DNA from: VRUE01 sp036376915
Lineage (GTDB): Bacteria > Actinomycetota > Thermoleophilia > Solirubrobacterales > 70-9
Length of the DNA: 64,000 bases
NCBI GenBank assembly: GCA_036376915.1
Contig: DASUZK010000100.1
Location: 1-64,000, forward strand
Direction of reading: 5' to 3'
Both the position numbers and the translations under genes were made by a program. Under the pieces are notes generated by a model that worked only from the letters and a program-made list of their open reading frames with translations, was not told where the DNA came from and searched no databases. This document shows positions 17,473 through 25,160 of this stretch, one piece after another (within the stretch, counting starts at the first letter, position 1; the number at the start of each line of letters is the position of its first letter).

Positions 17473-18240
17473 CTACTCGCGCAGGGCCGATGCGGCGAGC
17501 CCGGCAAGTCCGCCGACGGCACCGCCGACGAGGCCGGCGAAGGGGTCGGCGGTGGACTCGAAGACCGGCAGGGCCAGGAGGACGGCGGCGGCGACCAGGA
17601 CCCCGACCGCGTCGTAGTCGGCGTCGATCGCGCCGCGGGTCTCGGCCCGCCGGATCGCGAACCAGGCGGCCAGCGCGCCGAGCGCCATGCCGTTGCCGCC
17701 GGCGATCACCTGGACGTCGTCGGCGGCGTTGGCGATCCCGGCCGCGGCGAGCATCCCCAGCGATCCGCAGGCGATCAGCAGAAGGGCCGTGGCGGGAGGG
17801 CCCAGCCGGCGCTCGAGGCCGGTCGCGAAGATCGCCAGGCCGACCGCAACGACGAAGAGGTAGCCGACGTCGACGTAGGCGAAGGGCGCGGTGAGGAAGC
17901 GCCACCACTGGTCCTCGAACGGGACGATCAGGCCGCCGAAGGTGGCGATCGGGTCCCCTGTCAGCTTCTGCACCAGCAGCATCGCGGCGGGGCCGAGGAT
18001 CGCCGCCGCCGTGACATAGGGGCGGAACGGGCGCGGCGGGCTGTCGGGCCGCTTGCGACGGCGAAGCTTGGGGCGGGCGCGGCGCCGGGGCTTGGGCTCC
18101 AGCCCATCGCCGCGGCGTTCCAGCTTGGGCGCGCGCTTGCGCAGGCGGGCGCCGCAGTAGGGGCACTCGGTTACGTAGGGACTGACCTCCGAACCGCAGT
18201 TCTTGCAGACGACGCTGAGCTCAGTCTCGCTCATGGTCAT
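17473..18240 (-). CDS. Zinc-ribbon rhomboid-like membrane protein, catalytic residues replaced
   Basis: The start at ATG 18240 gives 255 residues. Cys12/Cys15 and Cys26/Cys29 form an N-terminal zinc ribbon (VCKNCG...ECPYCG), followed by a very basic Arg/Lys linker (about 34-70) and a polytopic membrane domain. The rhomboid landmark QWWRFLTAPF is at 111-120. The usual GxSG serine loop reads AGGNGMALG, with Asn183 at the Ser position, and the usual A-H-x-x-G of the last helix reads DPFAGLVGG, with Gly236 at the His position. It therefore looks like an inactive rhomboid, possibly a membrane adaptor. The N-terminus lies divergent to the aldolase gene. Confidence 0.8.
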   Translation of the reverse strand: MTMSETELSVVCKNCGSEVSPYVTECPYCGARLRKRAPKLERRGDGLEPKPRRRARPKLRRRKRPDSPPRPFRPYVTAAAILGPAAMLLVQKLTGDPIATFGGLIVPFEDQWWRFLTAPFAYVDVGYLFVVAVGLAIFATGLERRLGPPATALLLIACGSLGMLAAAGIANAADDVQVIAGGNGMALGALAAWFAIRRAETRGAIDADYDAVGVLVAAAVLLALPVFESTADPFAGLVGGAVGGLAGLAASALRE

Positions 18241-18325
18241 CCGAGGATAACCGCCCGCTGGAAACCGCTTGAGGAGAGGCCGCGGTGACATACTGGGGCT
18301 GCACCCGTCTTCTAGGAGGAAAAGC

Positions 18326-19246
18326 GTGGAGTTGAAGAGCCTGACCGAGCAGAAATCGCTGCTGGCCACCCTGGCCCCCGGCAAACGAGCGCGCCTGAGG
18401 CGCCTGCTATTCGAGTTCGGACCGGGCAACGGCACCCTGATGCTGCTGCCGATCGACCAGGGCATCGAGCACGGCCCGCGCGACTTCTTCCCCAACCCGG
18501 CGTCGAAAGACCCCGACTACCAGTTCCGGCTCGCCGCCGAGGCCGGCTACTCGGCCCTCGCCTGCCAGATCGGGATGGCGACCAAGTACTACCCCGACTA
18601 CGCCGGCCAGGTGCCGTTGATCCTCAAGGTCAACGGCAAGACCGATGTCCCCTCCTCCGCCAAGGCGTTCTCGTCCTGCAACGCCAGCGTCGAGGACGCG
18701 GTGCGGCTCGGTGCCGACGCCGTCGGCTACACGCTCTACGTCGGCTCGCCGCGCCAGGACGAGGACCTCGCCCAGCTGCGGACCGTGCGCGAAGACTGCG
18801 ACCGCTTCGGGATGCCGCTGATCGTCTGGTCCTACCCGCGCGGCGAGGCGATCGACGCCAAGGGCGGCGCCGGCTCCTTCTACGCGATCGACTACGCGGC
18901 GCGGATGGCGATGGAGATGGGCGCCGACGTGGTCAAGCTCAACATGCCGAAGATCGACCCGGAAAAGGACAAGGACGCTCCCGCGCCCTACGACGAGATG
19001 CGGGTCGACCAGGCGGAGGCGATCCGCCAGTGCGTCGAGTCCGCCGGCCGCTCGCTGGTCGTGCTCTCGGGCGGCTCCAAGGTCGACGACGAGACCGTGC
19101 TCACCAACACCCGCGAGGTGATGGAAGCTGGCGGCTCGGGCGTGATCTTCGGCCGCAACGTCTGGCAGCGCGAGTGGAACGACGCGCTCGAGATCATCGC
19201 CCAAATCAAGGAGACGCTGCTCGGCAGCGTTCGCCGCATCCCCTAG
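18326..19246 (+). CDS. Class I fructose-bisphosphate aldolase (DhnA/FbaB type)
   Basis: The GTG start follows TAGGAGGAAAAGC, a near-ideal ribosome site, and gives 306 residues. The enzyme splits fructose 1,6-bisphosphate in glycolysis or runs the reverse in gluconeogenesis. Landmarks are LLPIDQGIEHGP near the N-terminus, the Schiff-base lysine in GADVVKLNMP, and the C-terminal phosphate site LVVLSGGSKVDD plus GSGVIFGRNVWQR. This is the archaeal-type/FbaB class I aldolase, unrelated to class II. A homologous aldol enzyme of the DeoC/LacD group is the main alternative. Confidence 0.88.
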   Translation: MELKSLTEQKSLLATLAPGKRARLRRLLFEFGPGNGTLMLLPIDQGIEHGPRDFFPNPASKDPDYQFRLAAEAGYSALACQIGMATKYYPDYAGQVPLILKVNGKTDVPSSAKAFSSCNASVEDAVRLGADAVGYTLYVGSPRQDEDLAQLRTVREDCDRFGMPLIVWSYPRGEAIDAKGGAGSFYAIDYAARMAMEMGADVVKLNMPKIDPEKDKDAPAPYDEMRVDQAEAIRQCVESAGRSLVVLSGGSKVDDETVLTNTREVMEAGGSGVIFGRNVWQREWNDALEIIAQIKETLLGSVRRIP

Positions 19247-19254
19247 CCCGACCA

Positions 19255-19297
19255 GTGCAACGTTTTACGGCACTGAGAGCGCCGTAAAACGTTGCAC
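19255..19297. repeat. Perfect 17-bp inverted repeat
   Basis: GTGCAACGTTTTACGGC (19255-19271) and its exact complement (19281-19297) flank a 9-base spacer, right after the aldolase stop. No T-run follows, so it is not a classic intrinsic terminator. It occurs once in this window. Confidence 0.8.
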
Positions 19298-19345
19298 CTT
19301 GGTGCTTGGGGAGAGAGAAATGCCACCCCGTCGGCTTAACTAGGG

Positions 19346-19861
19346 GTGGGGCACGGTCTTTGGAGCCGCGGTCAGCTCGGCAGCTTGGTGCTGCTGGCGG
19401 CCGCGGCTCTGCTGATTCTGCGGCCGTGGGAGGGCGGCGATGAGGCGGGGCCGAGGGCGGTCGACGCCCTCGTCACCCGCGTGGTCGACGGCGACACGAT
19501 AGAGGTGCGGATCGACGGCACGGCCGAGGACGTCCGCTACATAGGCGTCGACACGCCCGAGACGGTCAAGCCGGGCACGCCCGTGCAGTGCTTCGGGCCG
19601 CGCGCCTCGGCTTTCAACCACCGCCTGGTCGAGGGCAGGCGGGTACGGCTGGTCTTCGGCGTCGAGCGCCGCGATGCCTACGGGAGGCTGCTCGCCTACG
19701 TCTACCTGGGGCATCGGTTCGTCAACGCGAGCCTGGTCCGGCGGGGGCTGGCGCGCACGCTGACGATTCCTCCCAACGACCGCTTCGCACCGCTGCTGCG
19801 AGGGCTCGAGTTGAGCGCCGCACGCGCGGGACGGGGGCTCTGGGGCGCATGCGCACCGTGA
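19346..19861 (+). CDS. Thermonuclease-family (staphylococcal nuclease-like) exported protein
   Basis: This 171-residue protein starts at GTG and begins with a hydrophobic anchor or signal (LGSLVLLAAAALLIL, about residues 11-26). The SNase fold follows: VTRVVDGDTIEVRIDGTAE with the metal-binding Asp, VRYIGVDTPETVKP with catalytic Arg/Asp/Glu, and VFGVERRDAYGRLLAYVYL with the second Arg. It should cut nucleic acids outside the cytoplasm or at the membrane. The N-terminus lacks an obvious cleavage site, so membrane anchoring is possible. Confidence 0.88.
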   Translation: MGHGLWSRGQLGSLVLLAAAALLILRPWEGGDEAGPRAVDALVTRVVDGDTIEVRIDGTAEDVRYIGVDTPETVKPGTPVQCFGPRASAFNHRLVEGRRVRLVFGVERRDAYGRLLAYVYLGHRFVNASLVRRGLARTLTIPPNDRFAPLLRGLELSAARAGRGLWGACAP

Positions 19862-19950
19862 CCCTCTCGTGATCGATCGCACACTTCCTCCCCCTGCAAG
19901 CGCTCATTCGCCTTTGCTACGGTCCCCCGCGGCCCCTGGGCCACCCGACC

Positions 19951-20190
19951 ATGCGCATGCGTCAAAGCATCTCCCAGTTCGAGACGGCCTTCGAGCAGGA
20001 GACATCACTCGAGCGCCGCCGCCGCGAGCAGCTTCGCCGGCGGGCCGCCAACCGTTCGCGGGCGCGGCGGATCACACGCAGCGAGCAGGAGAGCAAGGTG
20101 CGCTTTAGCGTCCTCGCCGTCTGTCTCACGGTGACCGTGGTCGTCGTCGTCGTATCGATGTTCGAGGCGCTCGCCTTCCTGATGGCCTAG
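19951..20190 (+). CDS. Small basic single-pass membrane protein
   Basis: This 79-residue protein has an Arg/Glu-rich helix at 18-50 (SLERRRREQLRRRAANRSRA) followed by a C-terminal membrane helix (FSVLAVCLTVTVVVVVVSMF). The orientation is likely N-in. I recognise no family; such small proteins recur beside housekeeping genes in this lineage. The upstream 89 bases hold no gene. Confidence 0.6.
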   Translation: MRMRQSISQFETAFEQETSLERRRREQLRRRAANRSRARRITRSEQESKVRFSVLAVCLTVTVVVVVVSMFEALAFLMA

Positions 20191-20233
20191 GCGACTGCGC
20201 CCGACCCTCTCGGTTGAATAGACTCGCGCGCCG

Positions 20234-20809
20234 ATGGCAAGACGTTCGCTGAAGCCACAGCTAAATCAGATCCGCGCCTGGGTGCGCCAGGGCCGGACCG
20301 ACGCCTGGATCGCCCACCAGCTCGAAGTCAGCACCTCGGAGCTGCGCGAGTTCCGGAAACAGCACGGCTTCACGCCCGACGAGGAGGATTCCGCCGCGGG
20401 CGAGGTCGATCTGCGCGACGAGATCGAGGCCGAGATCGAGGCCGCGGCCGCCGAGGAGCCCGAAGAGGAAGAGGAACCCGAATCTGAGTCCGAGTCCGAA
20501 GAGGACGGCGAGGAGACGGAGCGCTCCGGAGACGGAGCCGGGGACCGGCCGAAACGCAGGCGCCGTCGCGGCCGCCGCGGAGGCCGCGGGCGACGCAAAG
20601 ACCTGGAGGCGAGCTTCGACCACGGCGAGACCGACGGCTACGGCCTCTGGCTCGACCCGGCGGTCAAGGACAACCCCGTGTATGCCGAGCACTGGGCCGG
20701 CAAGCGGGAGGTCACTGTGCGGATCGACGCCGATCAGATCGTGATTCGGCGTGCTGGCGAGTCCCCGGAGCCCGGCGGTTCGGGCGATTCCGGCGACTCG
20801 GACGACTGA
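20234..20809 (+). CDS. Low-complexity protein with N-terminal helix-turn-helix-like segment
   Basis: This 191-residue protein has three parts. Residues 1-45 resemble a DNA-binding helix-turn-helix (IRAWVRQGRTDAWIAHQLEV then STSELREFRKQHG). Residues 50-95 are a long Glu/Ser acidic run, followed by an Arg/Gly patch (RRRRRGRRGGRGRRK, about 105-120). Residues 125-175 look folded, with YGLWLDPAVKDNPVYAEHW. The acidic-then-basic layout suggests nucleic-acid or ribosome association. No family name is offered. Confidence 0.65.
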   Translation: MARRSLKPQLNQIRAWVRQGRTDAWIAHQLEVSTSELREFRKQHGFTPDEEDSAAGEVDLRDEIEAEIEAAAAEEPEEEEEPESESESEEDGEETERSGDGAGDRPKRRRRRGRRGGRGRRKDLEASFDHGETDGYGLWLDPAVKDNPVYAEHWAGKREVTVRIDADQIVIRRAGESPEPGGSGDSGDSDD

Positions 20810-20835
20810 GAGCCAAGCTCCGCAAACCGGCACGG

Positions 20836-20927
20836 CCCGGCGGGTCCTGTCGTCGCAGGGGACCCACCGCCCTTCCGGTCGCTAAAGCGTCCTCAGGGCG
20901 GTTCCCCCTACGACGCCACCCGCCGGG
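20836..20927. repeat. Family A palindromic repeat, copy 1
   Basis: 92 bp. The ends CCCGGCGGGT (20836-20845) and ACCCGCCGGG (20918-20927) are perfect complements. The left end continues with CCTGTCG and the right end is preceded by ACGCC, the conserved end signatures of the family. The core carries a GC-rich inner hairpin around GCTAAAGC. It lies between convergent genes. Confidence 0.85.
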
Positions 20928-20946
20928 AGGGGCGGTCATTTGAGAA

Positions 20947-23334
20947 CTACTGAGCCTGGGGGGTGTCGGGGATTCGGTGAAGCGGGGCGTTGGCTGGGCC
21001 GCAGGCCTTGGGGTTGAGCTTGCCGTGGAGTCTCCAGAGGGTGATTTGGCCGTTGCGTTGGATTGGGGTGGCTGCGTGGTCGCCGCGGAGCCAGCGGGTC
21101 TCTGGGGAGGGGACTGGGGCGTCGGTGTGGAGGAAGTTTAGGAAGGGGCTGGTGAGGAGATAATCGAGGTCGGCTTCGTTGACGGCGGTGCGGAAGGCGG
21201 CGCAGGTGGGGATTGCGTTGAAGGCGGCGTGGGGGCCCTTTTCGCCCAGGTAGACGACGCGGTTGGAGAGGTCGGTGCCGTAGAAGCCGTACTGGAGGAA
21301 GCCGGCGGTGGTGCCGGCCAGGCCGATGCGGGTGTCCTCGAGGTCTCGGGACCACTGGTAGGCGGCGTCGAGGCCTAGACCGGGGATCTTCGAGCCGGCG
21401 GCAAAGCGATCCCGGAGATAGTCGCGCTGGATGGGGTAGCCGAGGGCGAGGATGAGCAGGAGGAGGGCGGCGAAGCCGCTGATGAGGAGAGGCAAACGGT
21501 GTCGGCCGGCGGGTGGCGCCGTAGGGGACCCACCGCCCCTTCCGGTCGCTAACGCGTCCTCCGGGGCGGTCCCCCCTACAGCGCCACCCGCCGGAGGCGC
21601 CAACTTGGCAAGGCGTGTGTGACTGAGCCAGACCAGTCCGGCTGGGACGACAACGGCCAGAAACGCCAGCGCCACTCCGAAGACGCGGGCTGGGTCGCGG
21701 AGGACGGCGTCGGCGCGGTTCGTCACCACCAGCAATACGAGCAGCCCTCCGAGCAGGGTCCATTCGCGCCAGCCGTCCAGGCGCTTGAAGCTGAGAGGGA
21801 GCAGGGTCAGGCCTAGGAGGAGGGCTGGGACGGTGTAGCGGATGTTGATGCCGAAGCCGGTGGGGGCACCCTCGGCACCGGCGGCGCTGAGCGGGGTGAA
21901 GAGGTAGGCGAGCATGCCGAAGAGGGCGACGGTGCCCATCCAGCGCAGGACGCGGTCCCGGCCACGCAGGAGCACCCAGACGGCGCCGGCGACCGCGCTG
22001 GCGATCACAAGCGGCCAGAGGGCGCCGAAGGCCTGGTGCAGGCCCGGCTCGAAATAGCCGCGCCAGACGCCGGTGTCGGTCAGGTAGTGGACGATGCTGA
22101 AGTCGGGGCGGCCCTCCTGCAGCCGCTCGGGATGGGGCAGCGGGATAGGCCCGAGGCTCGTTGCCTGTGGCAGGGGATTGCCGGCGACGATCAGGTTGCG
22201 CAGGTACCAGTAGCCGCCGCCGAGGAGAGCGGGGACGAACCACCAGCCGAAAGCTGCCCAGCGCCTCCCAGCAGGGGCCAGGGCGATGACGGCGAGCGTC
22301 AGCGCCGCAGCCATGGCCACCGCCGTCGACTTGGTGCCCACCGCAAGCCCGGTGGCCAACCCGGCGGCAACGATGGCCCAGGTGAGGCCTGGGGGCGTGT
22401 CGGCGCGCGGGTCCTGTCGTGGGGGAGGGGGGCCTGCGGGGGGGCGCACGGCGTCCGTTCTCGCCCCCCCTCCCCCACGCCACCCGCGCGAGACGCGGGG
22501 CAGGGCGTTGACGAGGATCGCGGCGGCAGCCAGCAAGAGAGCGGCAGCAACGAGGTCATTCTTGGCAGCCCCCGGCTCCCTCACCACGAGCGTGTGGCAC
22601 TCGAGGACGATGGCAGCTGCGACGACCGTAAGGTGCCCCCGCCCATACGGCCGCCCGATGCACCAAGCCGCGAGGAACGCGATTCCAAGGAAGCTGAAGT
22701 TCAAGAAGAGCGAGAGCGTGTCTCGCTCTGTAAGCAGGATGCCTATCGCGTGCAGAAGCTCGGAGTTCTGCGGATACAGCCAGTTCGTGAAGACCGTCTC
22801 GGTGTAGTGCAGCCCCGTGACCGAGTGGCTCTTCGCCATCTCTACGGCGAACGGCATGTGGTACCAGAGCGAGTCGAAGTTGAAGATGCCTCGGTCCAGC
22901 GCGTCCTTGGTCGTCAGCCCCCAGTGAGCGAAGACCAAGGCAATCACCCCGACGGTCACGACCCAGGGCAGCCAAGCCGTCCCTCCGGCGGGTGGCGTCG
23001 TAGGGGGGACCGCCCCTGAGGACGCTTTAGCGACCGGAAGGGGCGGTGGGTCCCCTACGGCGACAGGACCCGCCGGCCGGAGCCTCCAAGCCAGCCCCGC
23101 CAACAGAGCGGATGAGCCAACGAGCGCCCACGCGTAGAGGAGTCCGACTGTGCCGAGGATCTCGCCGAGCCAGATCAGCAGGGCGATAGCAGCGACACTC
23201 TCGACAAGCCGGGCAGGCGCCCCGTCCCAAGCGGGGAGCAGCCTTTGCCGCAGTCGATATGCCGTAAAGCCGATCGAGAGGCCGACCAGAACCAGCGCCA
23301 CCGCACCGAGGATGTAGGTGCCAGCGCTAACCAC
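20947..23334 (-). CDS. Polytopic membrane protein, GT-C glycosyltransferase-like, with three palindromic inserts
   Basis: This 795-residue protein has many membrane helices and a conserved-looking first large loop (GIFNFDSLWYHMPFAVEMAKS) with acidic and aromatic residues, like the catalytic loop of GT-C glycosyltransferases. A lipid-linked sugar donor would be expected, but the family call is inference. Three segments rich in Pro, Gly and Ala, at about residues 86-116, 281-310 and 580-609, correspond exactly to family A palindromic repeats at 22985, 22404 and 21506, all read without a stop. The last C-terminal helix is followed by a soluble domain. A palindrome also follows the 3' end. Confidence 0.75.
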   Translation of the reverse strand: MVSAGTYILGAVALVLVGLSIGFTAYRLRQRLLPAWDGAPARLVESVAAIALLIWLGEILGTVGLLYAWALVGSSALLAGLAWRLRPAGPVAVGDPPPLPVAKASSGAVPPTTPPAGGTAWLPWVVTVGVIALVFAHWGLTTKDALDRGIFNFDSLWYHMPFAVEMAKSHSVTGLHYTETVFTNWLYPQNSELLHAIGILLTERDTLSLFLNFSFLGIAFLAAWCIGRPYGRGHLTVVAAAIVLECHTLVVREPGAAKNDLVAAALLLAAAAILVNALPRVSRGWRGGGGARTDAVRPPAGPPPPRQDPRADTPPGLTWAIVAAGLATGLAVGTKSTAVAMAAALTLAVIALAPAGRRWAAFGWWFVPALLGGGYWYLRNLIVAGNPLPQATSLGPIPLPHPERLQEGRPDFSIVHYLTDTGVWRGYFEPGLHQAFGALWPLVIASAVAGAVWVLLRGRDRVLRWMGTVALFGMLAYLFTPLSAAGAEGAPTGFGINIRYTVPALLLGLTLLPLSFKRLDGWREWTLLGGLLVLLVVTNRADAVLRDPARVFGVALAFLAVVVPAGLVWLSHTRLAKLAPPAGGAVGGTAPEDALATGRGGGSPTAPPAGRHRLPLLISGFAALLLLILALGYPIQRDYLRDRFAAGSKIPGLGLDAAYQWSRDLEDTRIGLAGTTAGFLQYGFYGTDLSNRVVYLGEKGPHAAFNAIPTCAAFRTAVNEADLDYLLTSPFLNFLHTDAPVPSPETRWLRGDHAATPIQRNGQITLWRLHGKLNPKACGPANAPLHRIPDTPQAQ
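21506..21594. repeat. Family A palindromic repeat, copy 2 (inside a gene)
   Basis: 89 bp with perfect 14-bp ends (CCGGCGGGTGGCGC and its complement). After one mismatch pair the arms continue with GTAGGGG/CCCCTAC. The core (TTCCGGTCGCTAACGCGTCCTC) is nearly that of copies 1, 3 and 4. It is translated as residues about 580-609 of the membrane protein. Confidence 0.85.
22404..22490. repeat. Family A palindromic repeat, copy 3, different core (inside a gene)
   Basis: 87 bp. The ends CGCGCGGGT and ACCCGCGCG pair. The CCTGTCG and ACGCC end signatures match copy 1, but the core is a GGGGGAGGGGGGC/GCCCCCCCTCCCCC stem unlike the other copies. It is translated as residues about 281-310 (rich in Gly, Arg and Pro). 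Confidence 0.75.
22985..23076. repeat. Family A palindromic repeat, copy 4 (inside a gene, inverted)
   Basis: 92 bp with ends CCGGCGGGT and ACCCGCCGG. It is the reverse orientation of copies 1 and 2: GGCGTCG follows the left end and CGACAGG precedes the right end. The core is GACGCTTTAGCGACCGGAAG. It is translated as residues about 86-116 of the membrane protein. Confidence 0.85.
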
Positions 23335-23346
23335 GGCTCACTCCGG

Positions 23347-23393
23347 TTCCGGTGCGCTTTATCCCCATATAAGGGGGGAAAGGCGCACCGGAA
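23347..23393. repeat. Family B hairpin repeat, copy 1
   Basis: 47 bp. TTCCGGTGCGC (23347-23357) and GCGCACCGGAA (23383-23393) are perfect arms. The interior CTTTATCCCCATATAAGGGGGGAAAG continues the pairing imperfectly. It lies between the start of the membrane-protein gene and the end of ftsB. Confidence 0.9.
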
Positions 23394-23424
23394 GGGCTGG
23401 TTGGGGGATTGGAGGCGATCGGCC

Positions 23425-23784
23425 TCAGAGGCCGTGGACGACTATCGGGGTCTCGCCGGGGGCGACCATGCCCTGGGCGCGTGCCTTGCCGTTGAGGTAG
23501 ATCGGGTCGTCGGCGTGCTGGATCTGCCAGTGGAGGCGGGTGTTTTCGTCCTGCACCTCGTGCAGCTTGGCTTTGGCGGCCGTCGTCGCCGTGTAGGTCT
23601 TGACGAAGTCGATCACCGGGTTGAGATAGGAGTAGAGGACCGCGGCGAGCACGAGGGTCAGCGCGACCCGGCCGACGCGATCCCAATGGACGCGACTCGC
23701 GCCGCGCCGCGCCGCGGGACGACGAGCCGGGCGGCGCCTGGGCGCCGCGGCGGGCTTTCTCCTCGCCTGCGCACGCGCTGCCAT
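23425..23784 (-). CDS. ftsB: Septum formation initiator, FtsB/DivIC family
   Basis: This 119-residue cell-division protein bridges the early and late divisome. A basic Arg/Ala/Pro-rich cytoplasmic tail (1-38) is followed by one membrane helix (VALTLVLAAVLYSYLNPVI). A short periplasmic coiled coil (TAAKAKLHEVQDENTRLHWQI) comes next, then a C-terminal segment with the G-x-x-x-x-G-M-V-x-P-G-E-T-P-I-V-V motif typical of actinobacterial DivIC. It follows eno on the same strand 47 bases away, the order known from Mycobacterium and relatives. Confidence 0.9.
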   Translation of the reverse strand: MAARAQARRKPAAAPRRRPARRPAARRGASRVHWDRVGRVALTLVLAAVLYSYLNPVIDFVKTYTATTAAKAKLHEVQDENTRLHWQIQHADDPIYLNGKARAQGMVAPGETPIVVHGL

Positions 23785-23831
23785 GCCCGCTCCTACGCGG
23801 TCGGGCGGCGCATTCCTTCATCGGAGCGCGC

Positions 23832-25130
23832 CTAAGCGGAGCGTTGGCGGAATGCCTGCAAACCCGGGAAGGTCGCGGAGTCGCCAAGTTCCTCCTCGAT
23901 CCGGAGCAGGCGGTTGTACTTGGCGACCCGGTCCGAGCGCGAGGGGGCGCCGGTCTTGATCTGGCCGGCGCCCGTGGCGACGGCGAGGTCGGCGATCGTC
24001 GTGTCCTCGGTCTCCCCCGAGCGGTGCGAGATCACCGCCGTGTAGCCGGCGTCGCGGGCGATGCGAATCGCCTCCAGGGTCTCGGTGAGAGTGCCGATCT
24101 GGTTGACCTTGACCAGGATCGAGTTGCCGACGCCGGCCTCGATCCCCCGCCGCAGGCGCTCGGGATTGGTGACGAAGAGGTCGTCGCCGACCAGCTGGAC
24201 GCTGTCGCCGAGCTTCTCGGTGAGGAGCTTCCAGCCGTCCCAGTCCTCCTCGTCCATCCCGTCCTCGATCGAGAGGATCGGGTAGCGCGAGCAGGCGTCC
24301 TCCCAGTAGGACGCCATCTCCTCCGGCGAGAGCGAGCGGCCCTCGTGCTCGAGCACGTAGGCACCGCCCTCGAAGACCTCGCTGGTGGCCGGGTCGAGGG
24401 CGATGAAGACGTCCGTGCCCGGTGCGTAGCCGGCCGCCTCGACGCCCGCCAGCACGGCCTGCAGGGCCGCCTCGTTGGACTCGAGGTTCGGCGCGAAGCC
24501 GCCCTCGTCGCCGACCGCGGTCGAGTGGCCGCTCGCCGCGAGGCTCTTCTTCAGCGCGTGGAAGACCTCGGCGCCCACCCGCAGGCACTCCGAGAAGCTC
24601 GTCGCTCCGGCGGGGACGACCATGAACTCCTGGAAGTCGACCGAGTTGTCGGCGTGAGCGCCACCGTTGAGGACGTTCATCATCGGCACCGGGAGCACAG
24701 TCGGCTCCCCCTCTCCGTACAGCTCCGCCAGGTAGCGGAAGAGGGGCTGGCCGGCATCCATCGCCGCCGCCTTGGCGACCGCCAGCGAGACGCCGAGGAT
24801 CGCGTTCGCCCCCAGCCTGCCCTTGTTCGGGGTGCCGTCGAGCTCGATCGCCCTCGCGTCGAGCCCCGCCTGGTCGGCGGCATCGAGGCCCTTCAGCGCG
24901 GCCGCGATCTCGCCGTTGACGTTGGCGACGGCGAGCGAGACGCCCTTACCGGCCCAGGCGTCGCCGCCGTCGCGCAGCTCGACCGCCTCGAACTCGCCGG
25001 TGGAGGCGCCGGAGGGCACCGCGGCCAGACCGCGGGCGCCCGACTCGAGCGCGACCTCGACCTCGACGGTCGGGTTGCCCCGCGAATCGAGGATCTGGCG
25101 GGCGTGAATGGAGGAGATCGGCGCGCTCAC
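23832..25130 (-). CDS. eno: Enolase
   Basis: This 432-residue enzyme interconverts 2-phosphoglycerate and phosphoenolpyruvate. It starts at GTG with ISSIHARQILDSRGNPTVEVE. It shows PSGASTGEFEAVELRDG, VPMMNVLNGGAHADN, the metal ligands in FIALDPATSEV, SIEDGMDEEDW and VGDDLFVTN, the catalytic Lys of NSILVKVNQIGTLTET and VISHRSGETEDT. Length and motifs are complete. It is 30 bases downstream of the SurA-like gene and followed by ftsB, so it is probably in the same operon. Confidence 0.97.
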   Translation of the reverse strand: MSAPISSIHARQILDSRGNPTVEVEVALESGARGLAAVPSGASTGEFEAVELRDGGDAWAGKGVSLAVANVNGEIAAALKGLDAADQAGLDARAIELDGTPNKGRLGANAILGVSLAVAKAAAMDAGQPLFRYLAELYGEGEPTVLPVPMMNVLNGGAHADNSVDFQEFMVVPAGATSFSECLRVGAEVFHALKKSLAASGHSTAVGDEGGFAPNLESNEAALQAVLAGVEAAGYAPGTDVFIALDPATSEVFEGGAYVLEHEGRSLSPEEMASYWEDACSRYPILSIEDGMDEEDWDGWKLLTEKLGDSVQLVGDDLFVTNPERLRRGIEAGVGNSILVKVNQIGTLTETLEAIRIARDAGYTAVISHRSGETEDTTIADLAVATGAGQIKTGAPSRSDRVAKYNRLLRIEEELGDSATFPGLQAFRQRSA

Positions 25131-25160
25131 GGACGCGGCAGTCTATTCAGCCCGGCGGCG

